Positions 1 through 5,648 of a DNA stretch of 5,825 nucleotides are shown here, piece after piece. The stretch is from the NCBI GenBank assembly GCA_019314185.1, contig JAFCZU010000216.1:1-5825 (forward strand), in the 5' to 3' direction. The notes under the pieces were generated by a model, which did no database searches, was not told where the DNA came from, and saw nothing but the letters and a program-made list of their open reading frames with translations. The translations under genes and the position numbers were made by a program. The number at the start of each line of letters is the position of its first letter. Position 1 is the stretch's first letter. This DNA is from Deltaproteobacteria bacterium. GTDB lineage: Bacteria > Desulfobacterota > Desulfobacteria > Desulfobacterales > ETH-SRB1.

Positions 1-24
1 CTTGTTCGATATTCGATATTCAAA
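1..24. repeat. Fragment of dispersed inverted-repeat family, cut by window edge
   Basis: The first 14 bases (CTTGTTCGATATTC) are identical to 2682-2695, the right arm of the inverted-repeat element at 2534-2709. A second GATATTC word follows, then TTCAAA. It therefore looks like one arm of another family member whose remainder lies left of the window. The low-complexity arm words mean that a 14-base match alone is moderate evidence. Confidence 0.5.
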
Positions 25-99
25 TAATTGTATCTTAAATTTGCAATATCTTTCAAATAAGCAACTAAATCATAACCTATTGATATGATTGAATAGTTG

Positions 100-152
100 T
101 TTTTGTCTGCAGCGCTGCGAAACAGCATAATCTATCTTTTTACGACGCCATC
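100..152. repeat. Repeat-like spacer just downstream of the fmdB-type gene
   Basis: CTATCTTTTTAC at 132-143 is identical to 2627-2638 in the core of the element at 2534-2709. A CGCTGCG word at 113-119 also matches that core at 2586-2592. The stretch sits directly after the stop codon of the zinc-ribbon gene. It may be a compressed or decayed copy of the core. No clear terminator with a T tract was seen on the minus strand here. Confidence 0.3.
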
Positions 153-395
153 TTATCTGGGCCCGGGAGTGGTATAAGTAGTACATGAACCGGTTGAACA
201 TGTTCTGGTTTTCACACCTGCGTCTTTATTCCCGGCAGAACTGCCTGGCATTACATAGTTGGTCGTACTTATAATACGTTCAAATTCCGCGGAATGACAT
301 TTAGGGCATTTTAATTCTGCTTCATCATCTTTGTTCATTACAAGCAGCTCAAAATACTCCTGGCATTTTAAACATTTAAATTCATATATAGGCAT
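153..395 (-). CDS. FmdB family zinc-ribbon protein
   Basis: This small protein of 80 residues begins MPIYEFKC, the usual opening of the FmdB/CxxC_CxxC_SSSS family. Two zinc-binding pairs are visible, C8-x2-C11 and C30-x2-C33, which form a single zinc ribbon. The tail is low in complexity, rich in Ser, Thr and Gly, and has two more Cys (C66, C71), also typical of the family. The start chosen is ATG at 395, because AAAGGAG at 409-403 stands 7 bases upstream and the family starts at this Met. An in-frame TTG two codons earlier is less likely. The family is named after a putative regulator of a formamidase gene, but its biochemical role is not established; binding of nucleic acid or protein through the ribbon is only a guess. 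The gene stands alone, separated from its upstream neighbour by a repeat-bearing gap. Confidence 0.9.
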   Translation of the reverse strand: MPIYEFKCLKCQEYFELLVMNKDDEAELKCPKCHSAEFERIISTTNYVMPGSSAGNKDAGVKTRTCSTGSCTTYTTPGPR

Positions 396-402
396 GGTCA
401 AA

Positions 403-409
403 CTCCTTT
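403..409 (-). promoter_or_regulatory. Ribosome binding site of the fmdB-type gene
   Basis: AAAGGAG on the minus strand lies 7 bases before the ATG at 395. It favours that ATG over the in-frame TTG at 401, which would leave only one base of spacing. Confidence 0.75.
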
Positions 410-424
410 TATATTGATGAACTT

Positions 425-448
425 AGCGCCATTCTGGCGGGCTTTTTT
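425..448 (+). terminator. Terminator-like hairpin with T tract in the fmdB leader
   Basis: On the plus strand CGCC (427-430) pairs with GGCG (436-439) around ATTCT. Outer pairing with GGCT is also possible, and TTTTTT follows at 443-448. This has the form of a weak intrinsic terminator for plus-strand transcription, but no plus-strand gene precedes it. On the minus strand the same hairpin falls in the untranslated leader of the zinc-ribbon gene. The stem is short, so this may be chance. Confidence 0.25.
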
Positions 449-482
449 GACAAGATTAACAAGATTCAACGGTTTACACTTT

Positions 483-580
483 TTTTGAACCGCAGAATAT
501 CGAATAAGAAATATCGAATGTCGAATGTCGAAATAACACCTTCGAAATTCTGCTGTTCCTTGTTCTGCGGTTCGACATTC
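483..580. repeat. Inverted-repeat element, copy B
   Basis: GAACCGCAGAA at 487-497 and its exact reverse complement TTCTGCGGTTC at 563-573 form an 11-base inverted repeat. Inner words GAATGTCGAA (516-525 and overlapping 523-532) are answered by TTCGACATTC at 571-580. The stretch 483-525 matches the reverse complement of 2665-2707 at 39 of 43 positions, which links it to the element at 2534-2709. The GC-rich core seen in the two larger copies is missing here. It is non-coding and could be a miniature element or a palindromic dispersed repeat. Confidence 0.75.
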
Positions 581-660
581 AAAAGCGCGCTCTTGTCATC
601 AAACATAACATCGTGATTTTACAGCTCATAAAATGAAAATTCATGCGCTATCAAATTAGC

Positions 661-673
661 ACGCCAAAGGCGT
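661..673 (-). terminator. Possible weak terminator hairpin after the two-kinase operon
   Basis: ACGCC and GGCGT form a perfect 5-base stem with a 3-base loop, about 50 bases past the stop codon of the APS-kinase-like gene. On the minus strand the following bases are GCTAATTTG, which is only loosely T-rich. It could assist termination of the operon, but the evidence is thin. Confidence 0.25.
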
Positions 674-681
674 ACCACAAC

Positions 682-717
682 TTTAGGCACTTTAGGCACT
701 TTAGGCACTTTAGGCAC
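682..717. repeat. Four-copy 9-base tandem repeat (TTTAGGCAC)
   Basis: Four perfect head-to-tail copies of TTTAGGCAC (minus strand GTGCCTAAA) occupy 682-690, 691-699, 700-708 and 709-717. The array ends 7 bases before the stop codon complement of the APS-kinase-like gene, so it lies entirely in the 3' untranslated region of that operon. In one minus-strand frame each unit carries a TAA, so it is not coding in all frames. Perfect short arrays of this sort are prone to change copy number by slippage. Confidence 0.9.
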
Positions 718-724
718 TCTTTAC

Positions 725-1312
725 TTAATCTATATATTTATCAAGAGCTTCCCTGACAATTTGAGCATTTTCAAACAATGTACCTTTGCTGTTATCAATA
801 ACAATTTCCGCTTTCTGGTTTTCCTCGTACGAAATATCAACACCAATTACTTTACCAAGATCTTTAAACTGAGTCCCTTTTTCCTTTCGTTCCAACGCGC
901 GCACATACATTTGTGCTGCAACTATTCCCTTTTTGCGTTTTGATTCTCTTTCAATACAGGTTGAAAGGGGGCATTTTACCATTACTTCAACAAACCGCCT
1001 GATTTTTTTTCTCGCTCTTTCCCTGTATAAAAGTTTGTGAGCTGTTGCATCTATAATTACATTCATTTTGTTTTGGACTCGTTCAAAGGCAAAATCAGCC
1101 AGCTTTTCGTAAACAAAATCACGTTCCTTAACAGTATATTGCGGATTTGCAACATACTGTTTTCGAATATAATCCAGCTCAACCCTTTCGCATTTAATCC
1201 TGTTTTTACTCAGCATCTGATAAACTAATTTTGAGATCTCGCTTTTACCGGACCCCGGCAGGCCTGTGAACCAGACAGCCCATCCATTATTCGAGGTATC
1301 TGTTGATTTCAT
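725..1312 (-). CDS. APS-kinase-like P-loop kinase (CysC/AAA_33-type)
   Basis: This protein of 195 residues has a P-loop kinase fold closest to adenylylsulfate kinases. Walker A is GLPGSGKS at residues 17-24. ELDYIR at 45-50 sits where APS kinases have DGDxxR, keeping the second Asp (D47) and the Arg (R50). FVEVMVKCPLSTCIERE (107-123) and VIGVDISYEE (155-164) match the PLxxCxxRD and GIDxPYE regions. The FISP motif of true APS kinases is replaced by DATAH (88-92), so the acceptor may not be APS; a sugar, nucleotide or other small molecule is possible. The start is ATG 1312, with AGGAT at 1325-1321 placed 8 bases upstream; a TTG one codon earlier is an alternative. The start lies inside the end of the upstream APH-like gene (26-base overlap), which implies translational coupling and a shared pathway. 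Family assignment is secure; the substrate is not. Confidence 0.85.
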   Translation of the reverse strand: MKSTDTSNNGWAVWFTGLPGSGKSEISKLVYQMLSKNRIKCERVELDYIRKQYVANPQYTVKERDFVYEKLADFAFERVQNKMNVIIDATAHKLLYRERARKKIRRFVEVMVKCPLSTCIERESKRKKGIVAAQMYVRALERKEKGTQFKDLGKVIGVDISYEENQKAEIVIDNSKGTLFENAQIVREALDKYID

Positions 1313-2369
1313 CAATATTTATCCTGTCTGTTGAAAGCACGTTCCTGATAAAGTTAAAAAGTTTTCTTCGTACTTCTTCCGTATGATCGGGATACCATTC
1401 AGGAGAAGCAATTACCAGACCTCGAAACGCGTAAAATGGCTGGATAACCTTAAAAATGTCGTAATCATTTGTTTTGTCGAGATAGGTTTCCATATATATA
1501 TCATGCAGTTTTTTGTATGGGCCATCCAATTTGCCATATTTTAAAATGGAATAAAGCAGATAGTTTATGCTCAATGTCGCGACGTCATCGGCTGCTTCCC
1601 CGTATTCTCCACGGCTGCGATCAAAGGTGGAAAAATCGGTTCCTTCCCGAAATTTTATATTCCATGGATGAAAATCACCATGTTCCCTGCACAGACGGGA
1701 GGTGTACTGCTTGAGTTTCCAGCGCCACTCAACACAAAGCTTTTCGATTTCACAAAAAGTATCGTCACTGCAAAATTCATAATGTCGTGGATATCCGTCA
1801 ACAATTCCCATTATACATTCGCCATGACCTGCAAGATCTCTTATTTTTCTAATATAAAGGTCCGGTTCATCCTTTTTTTCCTTGTGTACATCCGCCAAAT
1901 ATTCGCCAAGGGCCTTTGCCCTCTCAAGGTCTCTATTTGTAAGCGGCTCATCACTTAAACGTGCCAGGTCTAAATAGTAATCAGTCCCTTCCACTTTTTC
2001 GGTCAGTAAAAAATAGGTAGCGGCATCACGAACAGAACAGGCGCTGCCATGCTCCGTAAAGTAACCTATGTCAAGAGGTTTTGCATGTCTGGGAAGCTTC
2101 CGGCCGGCATAATACTGAAACATTAATACATGTACCCTGTCCCACATATACTGGTGGCCGTACTTGTCATTGCGCATGGTAGAAAAGACAACCGACCTGT
2201 CAATGCCGTCTTTGCGAAATGTAATTAAAAATGTATCTCCATAGCCCAGCTTTTTTATTGTATCGTCAAATCCCCCAAGCTTATCGCTTCCTATAAGCTC
2301 CACAGGCCCGCCAAAACGTTCTTCGAGGTATTCCTTAAGAACATCGATTTTTACAGGTATGTTTTCCAT
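1287..2369 (-). CDS. APH-family (aminoglycoside phosphotransferase fold) small-molecule kinase
   Basis: This cytoplasmic protein of 360 residues has the APH/choline-kinase fold. The catalytic loop is HGDFHPWN at residues 230-237, with H230, the catalytic base D232 and N237. The metal-binding Asp that corresponds to DFG is D250 in STFDRSRGEYGEAADDVA, and the D261-D262 pair follows as in many APH relatives. The N-terminal lobe (about 1-125) carries the ATP-binding strands. No signal peptide or membrane span is seen. ATG 2369 is preceded by AGGAA at 2382-2378 with 8 bases of spacing. The gene heads a two-gene operon whose second member, an APS-kinase-like protein, starts 26 bases before this gene ends. 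Despite the family name, nothing here points to antibiotic resistance; a role in phosphorylating a sugar, lipid head group or metabolite is more likely. Fold and catalytic residues are clear; the substrate is unknown. Confidence 0.88.
   Translation of the reverse strand: MENIPVKIDVLKEYLEERFGGPVELIGSDKLGGFDDTIKKLGYGDTFLITFRKDGIDRSVVFSTMRNDKYGHQYMWDRVHVLMFQYYAGRKLPRHAKPLDIGYFTEHGSACSVRDAATYFLLTEKVEGTDYYLDLARLSDEPLTNRDLERAKALGEYLADVHKEKKDEPDLYIRKIRDLAGHGECIMGIVDGYPRHYEFCSDDTFCEIEKLCVEWRWKLKQYTSRLCREHGDFHPWNIKFREGTDFSTFDRSRGEYGEAADDVATLSINYLLYSILKYGKLDGPYKKLHDIYMETYLDKTNDYDIFKVIQPFYAFRGLVIASPEWYPDHTEEVRRKLFNFIRNVLSTDRINIDEINRYLE
1321..1325 (-). promoter_or_regulatory. Internal ribosome binding site for the APS-kinase-like gene
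   Basis: AGGAT on the minus strand lies within the last codons of the upstream gene, 8 bases before ATG 1312. It decides for ATG 1312 over TTG 1315 and points to coupled translation. Confidence 0.6.
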
Positions 2370-2425
2370 TGATTCAGTTCCTATTTTGTATTGAGTTGGT
2401 TATTTGAAATAAATTAAAAAACTAT

Positions 2426-2457
2426 CACGAAAGCACGAAATATTAAAAACACGAAAC
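2426..2457. repeat. Degenerate CACGAA array upstream of the APH-like gene
   Basis: Three CACGAAA-type words start at 2426, 2434 and 2450, about 60 bases before the APH-like start codon. They resemble one arm of the hairpin at 2906-2982, but no opposing arm is present. On the minus strand they fall where the operon's leader or promoter should be. Confidence 0.5.
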
Positions 2458-2533
2458 ATAAAAAGTTTGTAATAATTTAGCGCTTTAAAAAATTGGCTAT
2501 TTTTATTGAAATATTGCTAATTCGAAAAAACAT

Positions 2534-2709
2534 TATTTGAATATTGAATATCGAACAAAAAATTTCGAATGATGAATTGTGGAATCGCTGCGCTCCAGGC
2601 GTCGCCTACGGCTATACCCCGGCAAGCTATCTTTTTACATATTAAAAATGATAGAATACCTCACTTCGACATTCATAATTTCTTGTTCGATATTCTGCGG
2701 TTCAAAATA
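2534..2709. repeat. Inverted-repeat element, copy C (complete, about 176 bases)
   Basis: The left arm contains GAATATCGAACAA at 2546-2558 and the right arm its exact complement TTGTTCGATATTC at 2683-2695. With a few mismatches the pairing extends inward to about 2580/2662 and outward through TATTTGAA (2534-2541) and TTCAAAATA (2701-2709), giving arms of about 45 bases. The core (2581-2661) is GC-richer than its surroundings in its left half. It holds ATCGCTGCGCTCC (2584-2596), shared almost exactly with the element at 5451-5577, and the palindrome AGGCGTCGCCT (2597-2607). There is no coding capacity. The structure fits a miniature inverted-repeat or REP-like element, but target-site duplications were not recognised. 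Confidence 0.8.
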
Positions 2710-2905
2710 AATTCGTAAATTTGAATTCGTTTTAAAAAAGCTAAAGTGTTACAAAAAATTTAACGTGATTAAAGTTAATGAGTCGCTCTGCCCTGTTTTT
2801 TTGTTATAAATTAATAGAATACCTACAATCAACGTAACTTCTCAAAAAGTCCGGGCATGAGTTGTGTTTCAGGACTGTGAGCAAACATTTCGTTATGATT
2901 GTTTT

Positions 2906-2982
2906 ACCACGAAGATCACGAAGGGCACGAAGAAATCCAATAAAAAAACAATAACTTCGTGTTTCTTCGTGCACTTCGTGGT
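2906..2982. repeat. CACGAAG multi-unit inverted repeat (large hairpin)
   Basis: The left arm (2906-2935) has three CACGAAG units and the right arm (2954-2982) three CTTCGTG or close units in reverse order, ending in an exact ACCACGAAG/CTTCGTGGT pair. The loop of about 18 bases is A-rich (2936-2953). It lies some 90 bases downstream of the histidine kinase stop and could form a very stable hairpin in that transcript. The classic T tract of an intrinsic terminator is absent after the stem. Similar CACGAAG repeats occur between genes in many bacterial genomes (from general knowledge). Confidence 0.85.
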
Positions 2983-3045
2983 GAACAAACACTTGCCAAC
3001 TGAGAATCAAGCTGAAATTAGCTACCCGGATTTATTGAGAAGATA

Positions 3046-3076
3046 CCAATTATCAATCGTCAATTATCAATTATCA
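3046..3076. repeat. Short AATTATCAAT-type direct repeats at the kinase 3' end
   Basis: CAATTATCAAT words recur between 3047 and 3076, broken once by CGTC. The TGA stop of the histidine kinase lies at the edge of this array. The kinase C-terminus (FVVRLPV) is still of normal form, so the repeat has not damaged the protein. Confidence 0.55.
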
Positions 3077-5245
3077 AACAGGCAACCTTACAACAAACTT
3101 TGCGCCCTGTCCATCAGTGTTTTCAAGTGTTATGGAGCCTCCATGTTTCTGAATAATTTCATGGCAGATATATAACCCGAGCCCTGTGCCCTTGCCAACC
3201 TCTTTTGTGGTAAAAAAAGGCTTGAAAATATCCTGTCTCATAGATTCAGCGACACCGTTTCCTGTATCTCTGCACTCAAAAAAAACCTGGTTCGTATCGT
3301 TATCATAACCGGTTGTAAGATATATGCTCCCCTGCTTGTCGTCAACTGCTCTGTCGTCAACCGCCTGGAAAGCATTATTTATTATATTCAGCGCAACCTG
3401 GCCTAAATTGGCAAAATTCCCCTGTATGTCAGGCAAATCATCCGCATAGTTTTTAATTAGATTAAGATCATAGTGCTTGTACTTGTTATATAAAATTCTT
3501 AATGCATCTTCTATAATCAGGTTAAGGTTTACAGCCTCCGAATAGGTTTGAGTCTGCCTCGAAAGCCCAAGAAGACTGGCAACGATAGCTCTTGCTCTTC
3601 CGAGTTCCTTGTCTGCGAATTTGAGATCATCAATCAAATCTTCATCCAAAGGAGTATCTTTATCCCACTCCTCAAGGTCCTCTATGGTGGATTGTATCAG
3701 GCTTGTAACGCTTGCAAGAGGATTATTCAGTTCATGAGCCGTGCCGGCTACCAATTGTCCAATTGCGGCAAGGCTTTCCGAACGTATCAACTGTTCCTGG
3801 GTCCGTTCTTTTTCAAACAGAGCTTCTTTAAGAGCCCGGGTTCTTTTCTCAACCTTTTTTTCAAGGTTTTTATTCAGGTCATCTATAAGTCTGTATGACC
3901 TTGCATTTTCAATAGCGAGCGAACTCTGGCTCGAAAGTGTTTCGAGAAGGTCCAGATCCTCATGTGAAAAAAGGTCTCCGGAAAGCTTTTCACCTATAAC
4001 AAGAAATCCATTGGGCTTTCCCTTGAAGATCATGGGAAGAACGATTTCCGCACATAGTGTATTCATATCGGAAAGCGCTGCCTGGGCCTCAGAATCACCT
4101 CTTTTTTCTATAAGGTGCTTTTTAATTATCGGCCTGCGGTATTTTATCATATGTTTAACAATTGGAGTATTATCATCCATAAATATTGAATGTACCCGGT
4201 TGTAATATTTCCCTCTGACAGCATAATTATTAAAACTCGAAACAGAGGGGTTATATACAAATAGAGCGCAGCTATCAACAAGCATTATATTAACAACAGT
4301 ATCCATTAGCTGTTTCGCGATTTCATCAAAATTAAGAACCGATGTTATCATCCGGCTTACATGCTTGATTGTTTTTTGATAGTCGTATTTTCCCTTAGAA
4401 AAGACGCGGTCTATCAGCGCCTGTATTTTTGTTTTTAAAGGCCCGAGGGCAAAAGCGATAAGAAGAAAAAAGAGAATATGAAAGTAAATTGAATCTGAAA
4501 AATCGGAATCCTTAAATATCTTGTTTGTTAGAATAATTATCAGCGCGTACATACAGGTGATAAAAGCTGTAAGGAGAGAATAGATCAGGCTTTTTTTGAA
4601 AAATATTCCCATATCGAGGAGATCGTGCTTGAAAATACCAAACGCAAAAATTACAAGGGGAATAAAGCTGAAGCTGCCTATCGGATATACAGGGTAACCC
4701 AGAATCGGGAGAACATTAAGCCCGTTCATAAACCCCATGATTCCGAATCCCGTAAAAACGTATTTTAACCTGTTTTTCCGGATACTTTTTTTTTCATTAA
4801 TAATCGCATGATAGATTAATGCCAAAACATAAAGTATAACGCAAAAGCTTCCTATTCCAAAGACAGGATAAAGTATCCCTCCCTTTGCAAAAAAACCGAA
4901 TGAATGCTGTTGCATGAATTCGATATAAAAAGGGGTTGGAATAAAGCACATCAGGATAAAGGAAAAAGCATAGGCCGCCCGGACAAGCCATTTTCGGCCG
5001 GGAATATCAAGATAAACATGGAAAAAATGGATATATATGGGAAAAATATATACTATAATTAAATGATCTATGCGGCTGATCATTAAAGCTGTTTCAGATG
5101 ATTTTACATTAAAGGCAAAAAGAATATCGATGTAAAGAAAGGAGCCGAACACACAAATTAATATAAAAAGAAAGTTAACCTTTGTTTTGCGGCCCCGCAA
5201 AGCAATCAGGATGGCAAGCCCTAAAAAGCAGCACAATGTCAACAA
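3074..5245 (-). CDS. Membrane-bound sensor histidine kinase (multi-TM, GAF, HisKA, HATPase_c)
   Basis: This sensor of 723 residues (from TTG 5245) begins with about nine hydrophobic segments (residues 1-17, 25-46, 58-79, 88-106, 124-148, 160-206 in two, 218-240, 252-268). This resembles the 7TM-type histidine-kinase N-terminus. A GAF-like domain (about 300-450) and a charged coiled coil (about 450-488) follow. The H box GTAHELNNP places the phosphoacceptor at H504. HATPase motifs are the N box (N620, N624), DTGNGV (660-665), FKPFF (674-678) and GKGTGLGL (684-691), all intact. It should autophosphorylate on a membrane or GAF-sensed signal and pass phosphate to a response regulator, none of which is encoded nearby. 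The layout recalls PrsK-type kinases, but PEP-CTERM genes are not seen. The true start may be upstream: the frame stays open to 5296 and GGGAG at 5281-5277 fits a non-standard ATA at 5269. Confidence 0.93.
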   Translation of the reverse strand: MLTLCCFLGLAILIALRGRKTKVNFLFILICVFGSFLYIDILFAFNVKSSETALMISRIDHLIIVYIFPIYIHFFHVYLDIPGRKWLVRAAYAFSFILMCFIPTPFYIEFMQQHSFGFFAKGGILYPVFGIGSFCVILYVLALIYHAIINEKKSIRKNRLKYVFTGFGIMGFMNGLNVLPILGYPVYPIGSFSFIPLVIFAFGIFKHDLLDMGIFFKKSLIYSLLTAFITCMYALIIILTNKIFKDSDFSDSIYFHILFFLLIAFALGPLKTKIQALIDRVFSKGKYDYQKTIKHVSRMITSVLNFDEIAKQLMDTVVNIMLVDSCALFVYNPSVSSFNNYAVRGKYYNRVHSIFMDDNTPIVKHMIKYRRPIIKKHLIEKRGDSEAQAALSDMNTLCAEIVLPMIFKGKPNGFLVIGEKLSGDLFSHEDLDLLETLSSQSSLAIENARSYRLIDDLNKNLEKKVEKRTRALKEALFEKERTQEQLIRSESLAAIGQLVAGTAHELNNPLASVTSLIQSTIEDLEEWDKDTPLDEDLIDDLKFADKELGRARAIVASLLGLSRQTQTYSEAVNLNLIIEDALRILYNKYKHYDLNLIKNYADDLPDIQGNFANLGQVALNIINNAFQAVDDRAVDDKQGSIYLTTGYDNDTNQVFFECRDTGNGVAESMRQDIFKPFFTTKEVGKGTGLGLYICHEIIQKHGGSITLENTDGQGAKFVVRLPV

Positions 5246-5276
5246 TGGTGGAATGCTATAAAGATTTATGATTCTT

Positions 5277-5281
5277 CTCCC
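5277..5281 (-). promoter_or_regulatory. Candidate ribosome binding site of the histidine kinase gene
   Basis: GGGAG on the minus strand is the only good Shine-Dalgarno-like match before the kinase. It stands 31 bases before TTG 5245, which is too far, but 7 bases before an in-frame ATA at 5269. No ATG, GTG, TTG or CTG occurs in frame between the upstream stop (5299-5297) and TTG 5245. Confidence 0.45.
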
Positions 5282-5450
5282 GATAAAGTTACGAGTTTAT
5301 TCCTTCGGTTAATTTGCGAAACAATATAACAGGCTCCTGATTAGTTGATGCAAAGCGTTCGAGTGCTTTTCTTTCTAACAATTTAACAGTATAAAAATTT
5401 CCTATTTTATGCCTAATAAATTCAGTATGATAGGATATAGGCGGATTTTT

Positions 5451-5577
5451 TGAACGTCCAACATCGAACATCGAACGTTGAACATCGAATGATGAAATCG
5501 CTTCGCTCCGCCGATTTATAAATTAGCAGAATTCCTTATTAAAAATTCGATGTTGGACGTTCGATGTTGGACGTTCA
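5451..5577. repeat. Inverted-repeat element, copy D (about 127 bases)
   Basis: The left arm (5451-5490) and right arm (5545-5577) share an exact 19-base outer match: TGAACGTCCAACATCGAAC against its reverse complement at 5559-5577. An inner match AACATCGAAT/ATTCGATGTT also pairs, with one arm carrying an extra unit. The core starts with GATGAAATCGCTTCGCTCC (5490-5508), which resembles GATGAA plus ATCGCTGCGCTCC in the element at 2534-2709. The shared core and layout suggest the same family, although the arm words differ (AACATCGA here, GAATATCGAA there). Confidence 0.75.
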
Positions 5578-5632
5578 TAGCTTTTTATCTTGATAGTATA
5601 GAAATCTCCATTTTGTTGATTATTAAATCAAT

Positions 5633-5648
5633 GGGTTATGGAAAACCC
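5633..5648 (-). terminator. Possible weak terminator hairpin after recN
   Basis: GGGTT and AACCC form a 5-base stem around a 6-base loop, about 20 bases after the recN stop. On the minus strand it is followed by ATTGATTTAATAA, which is AT-rich but not a clean T tract. Support is weak. Confidence 0.25.

Larger units (their letters stand above)
396..724. other. Intergenic gap between the kinase operon and fmdB-type gene
   Basis: This gap of about 330 bases holds no convincing gene. From left to right on the plus strand it contains the fmdB ribosome binding site and a small hairpin followed by six T (425-448). Then come a direct repeat of ACAAGATT (451-466), the inverted-repeat element at 483-580, a short ACGCC-AAA-GGCGT hairpin (661-673) and a 9-base tandem repeat (682-717). 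I could not identify a promoter for the zinc-ribbon gene with confidence. Confidence 0.6.
2370..3073. other. 704-base repeat-rich intergenic gap
   Basis: This long gap lies between the histidine kinase end and the APH-like gene start, and no credible gene was found in it. It contains, in plus order, a degenerate CACGAA array (2426-2457), the inverted-repeat element at 2534-2709, an AT-rich stretch (2710-2900) and the CACGAAG hairpin (2906-2982). TCAATTATCAA-type words follow at about 3046-3076, running into the kinase stop codon. ATAGAATACCT occurs twice (2651-2661 and 2814-2824). The promoter of the APH-like operon should lie at its left end, but I could not pick out a good -35/-10 pair. Confidence 0.7.

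Noticed and set aside
62..104. Plus-strand hairpin CAACTA-AATCAT / ATGATT-GAA-TAGTTG followed by five T
   Set aside because: The stem is AT-only in large part and bulged, and no plus-strand gene precedes it in view; it could terminate a gene left of the window, but this cannot be judged.
682..717. CRISPR-like array
   Set aside because: Units are 9 bases and adjoin without spacers, so it is a simple tandem repeat.
725..1312. Genuine cysC of sulfate assimilation
   Set aside because: The FISP motif is replaced, DGD is altered, and no cysD, cysN or cysH is nearby; it is kept as APS-kinase-like only.
1468..1958. Plus-strand open frames antisense to the APH-like gene
   Set aside because: The opposite strand encodes the HGDFHPWN catalytic loop and flanking conserved sequence, so these are shadows.
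1287..2369. Antibiotic resistance gene
   Set aside because: Only the general APH fold and catalytic loop are shared; length, operon partner and surroundings give no sign of a resistance cassette.
2804..3010. Minus-strand open frame of 68 codons
   Set aside because: It is translated largely from the CACGAAG hairpin, giving the repetitive VHHEVHEE and LRALRDLRG peptides that such repeats produce; there is no ribosome binding site.
2864..3175. Plus-strand open frame of 103 codons
   Set aside because: It crosses the same hairpin (TKITKGTKKS and FVHFVV peptides) and runs into the antisense of the histidine kinase end; it is not protein-like.
3741..4205. Plus-strand open frame of 154 codons
   Set aside because: It lies wholly antisense to the GAF and histidine-kinase region, whose motifs are unmistakable; its composition (rich in Ser and Arg) is typical of a shadow frame.
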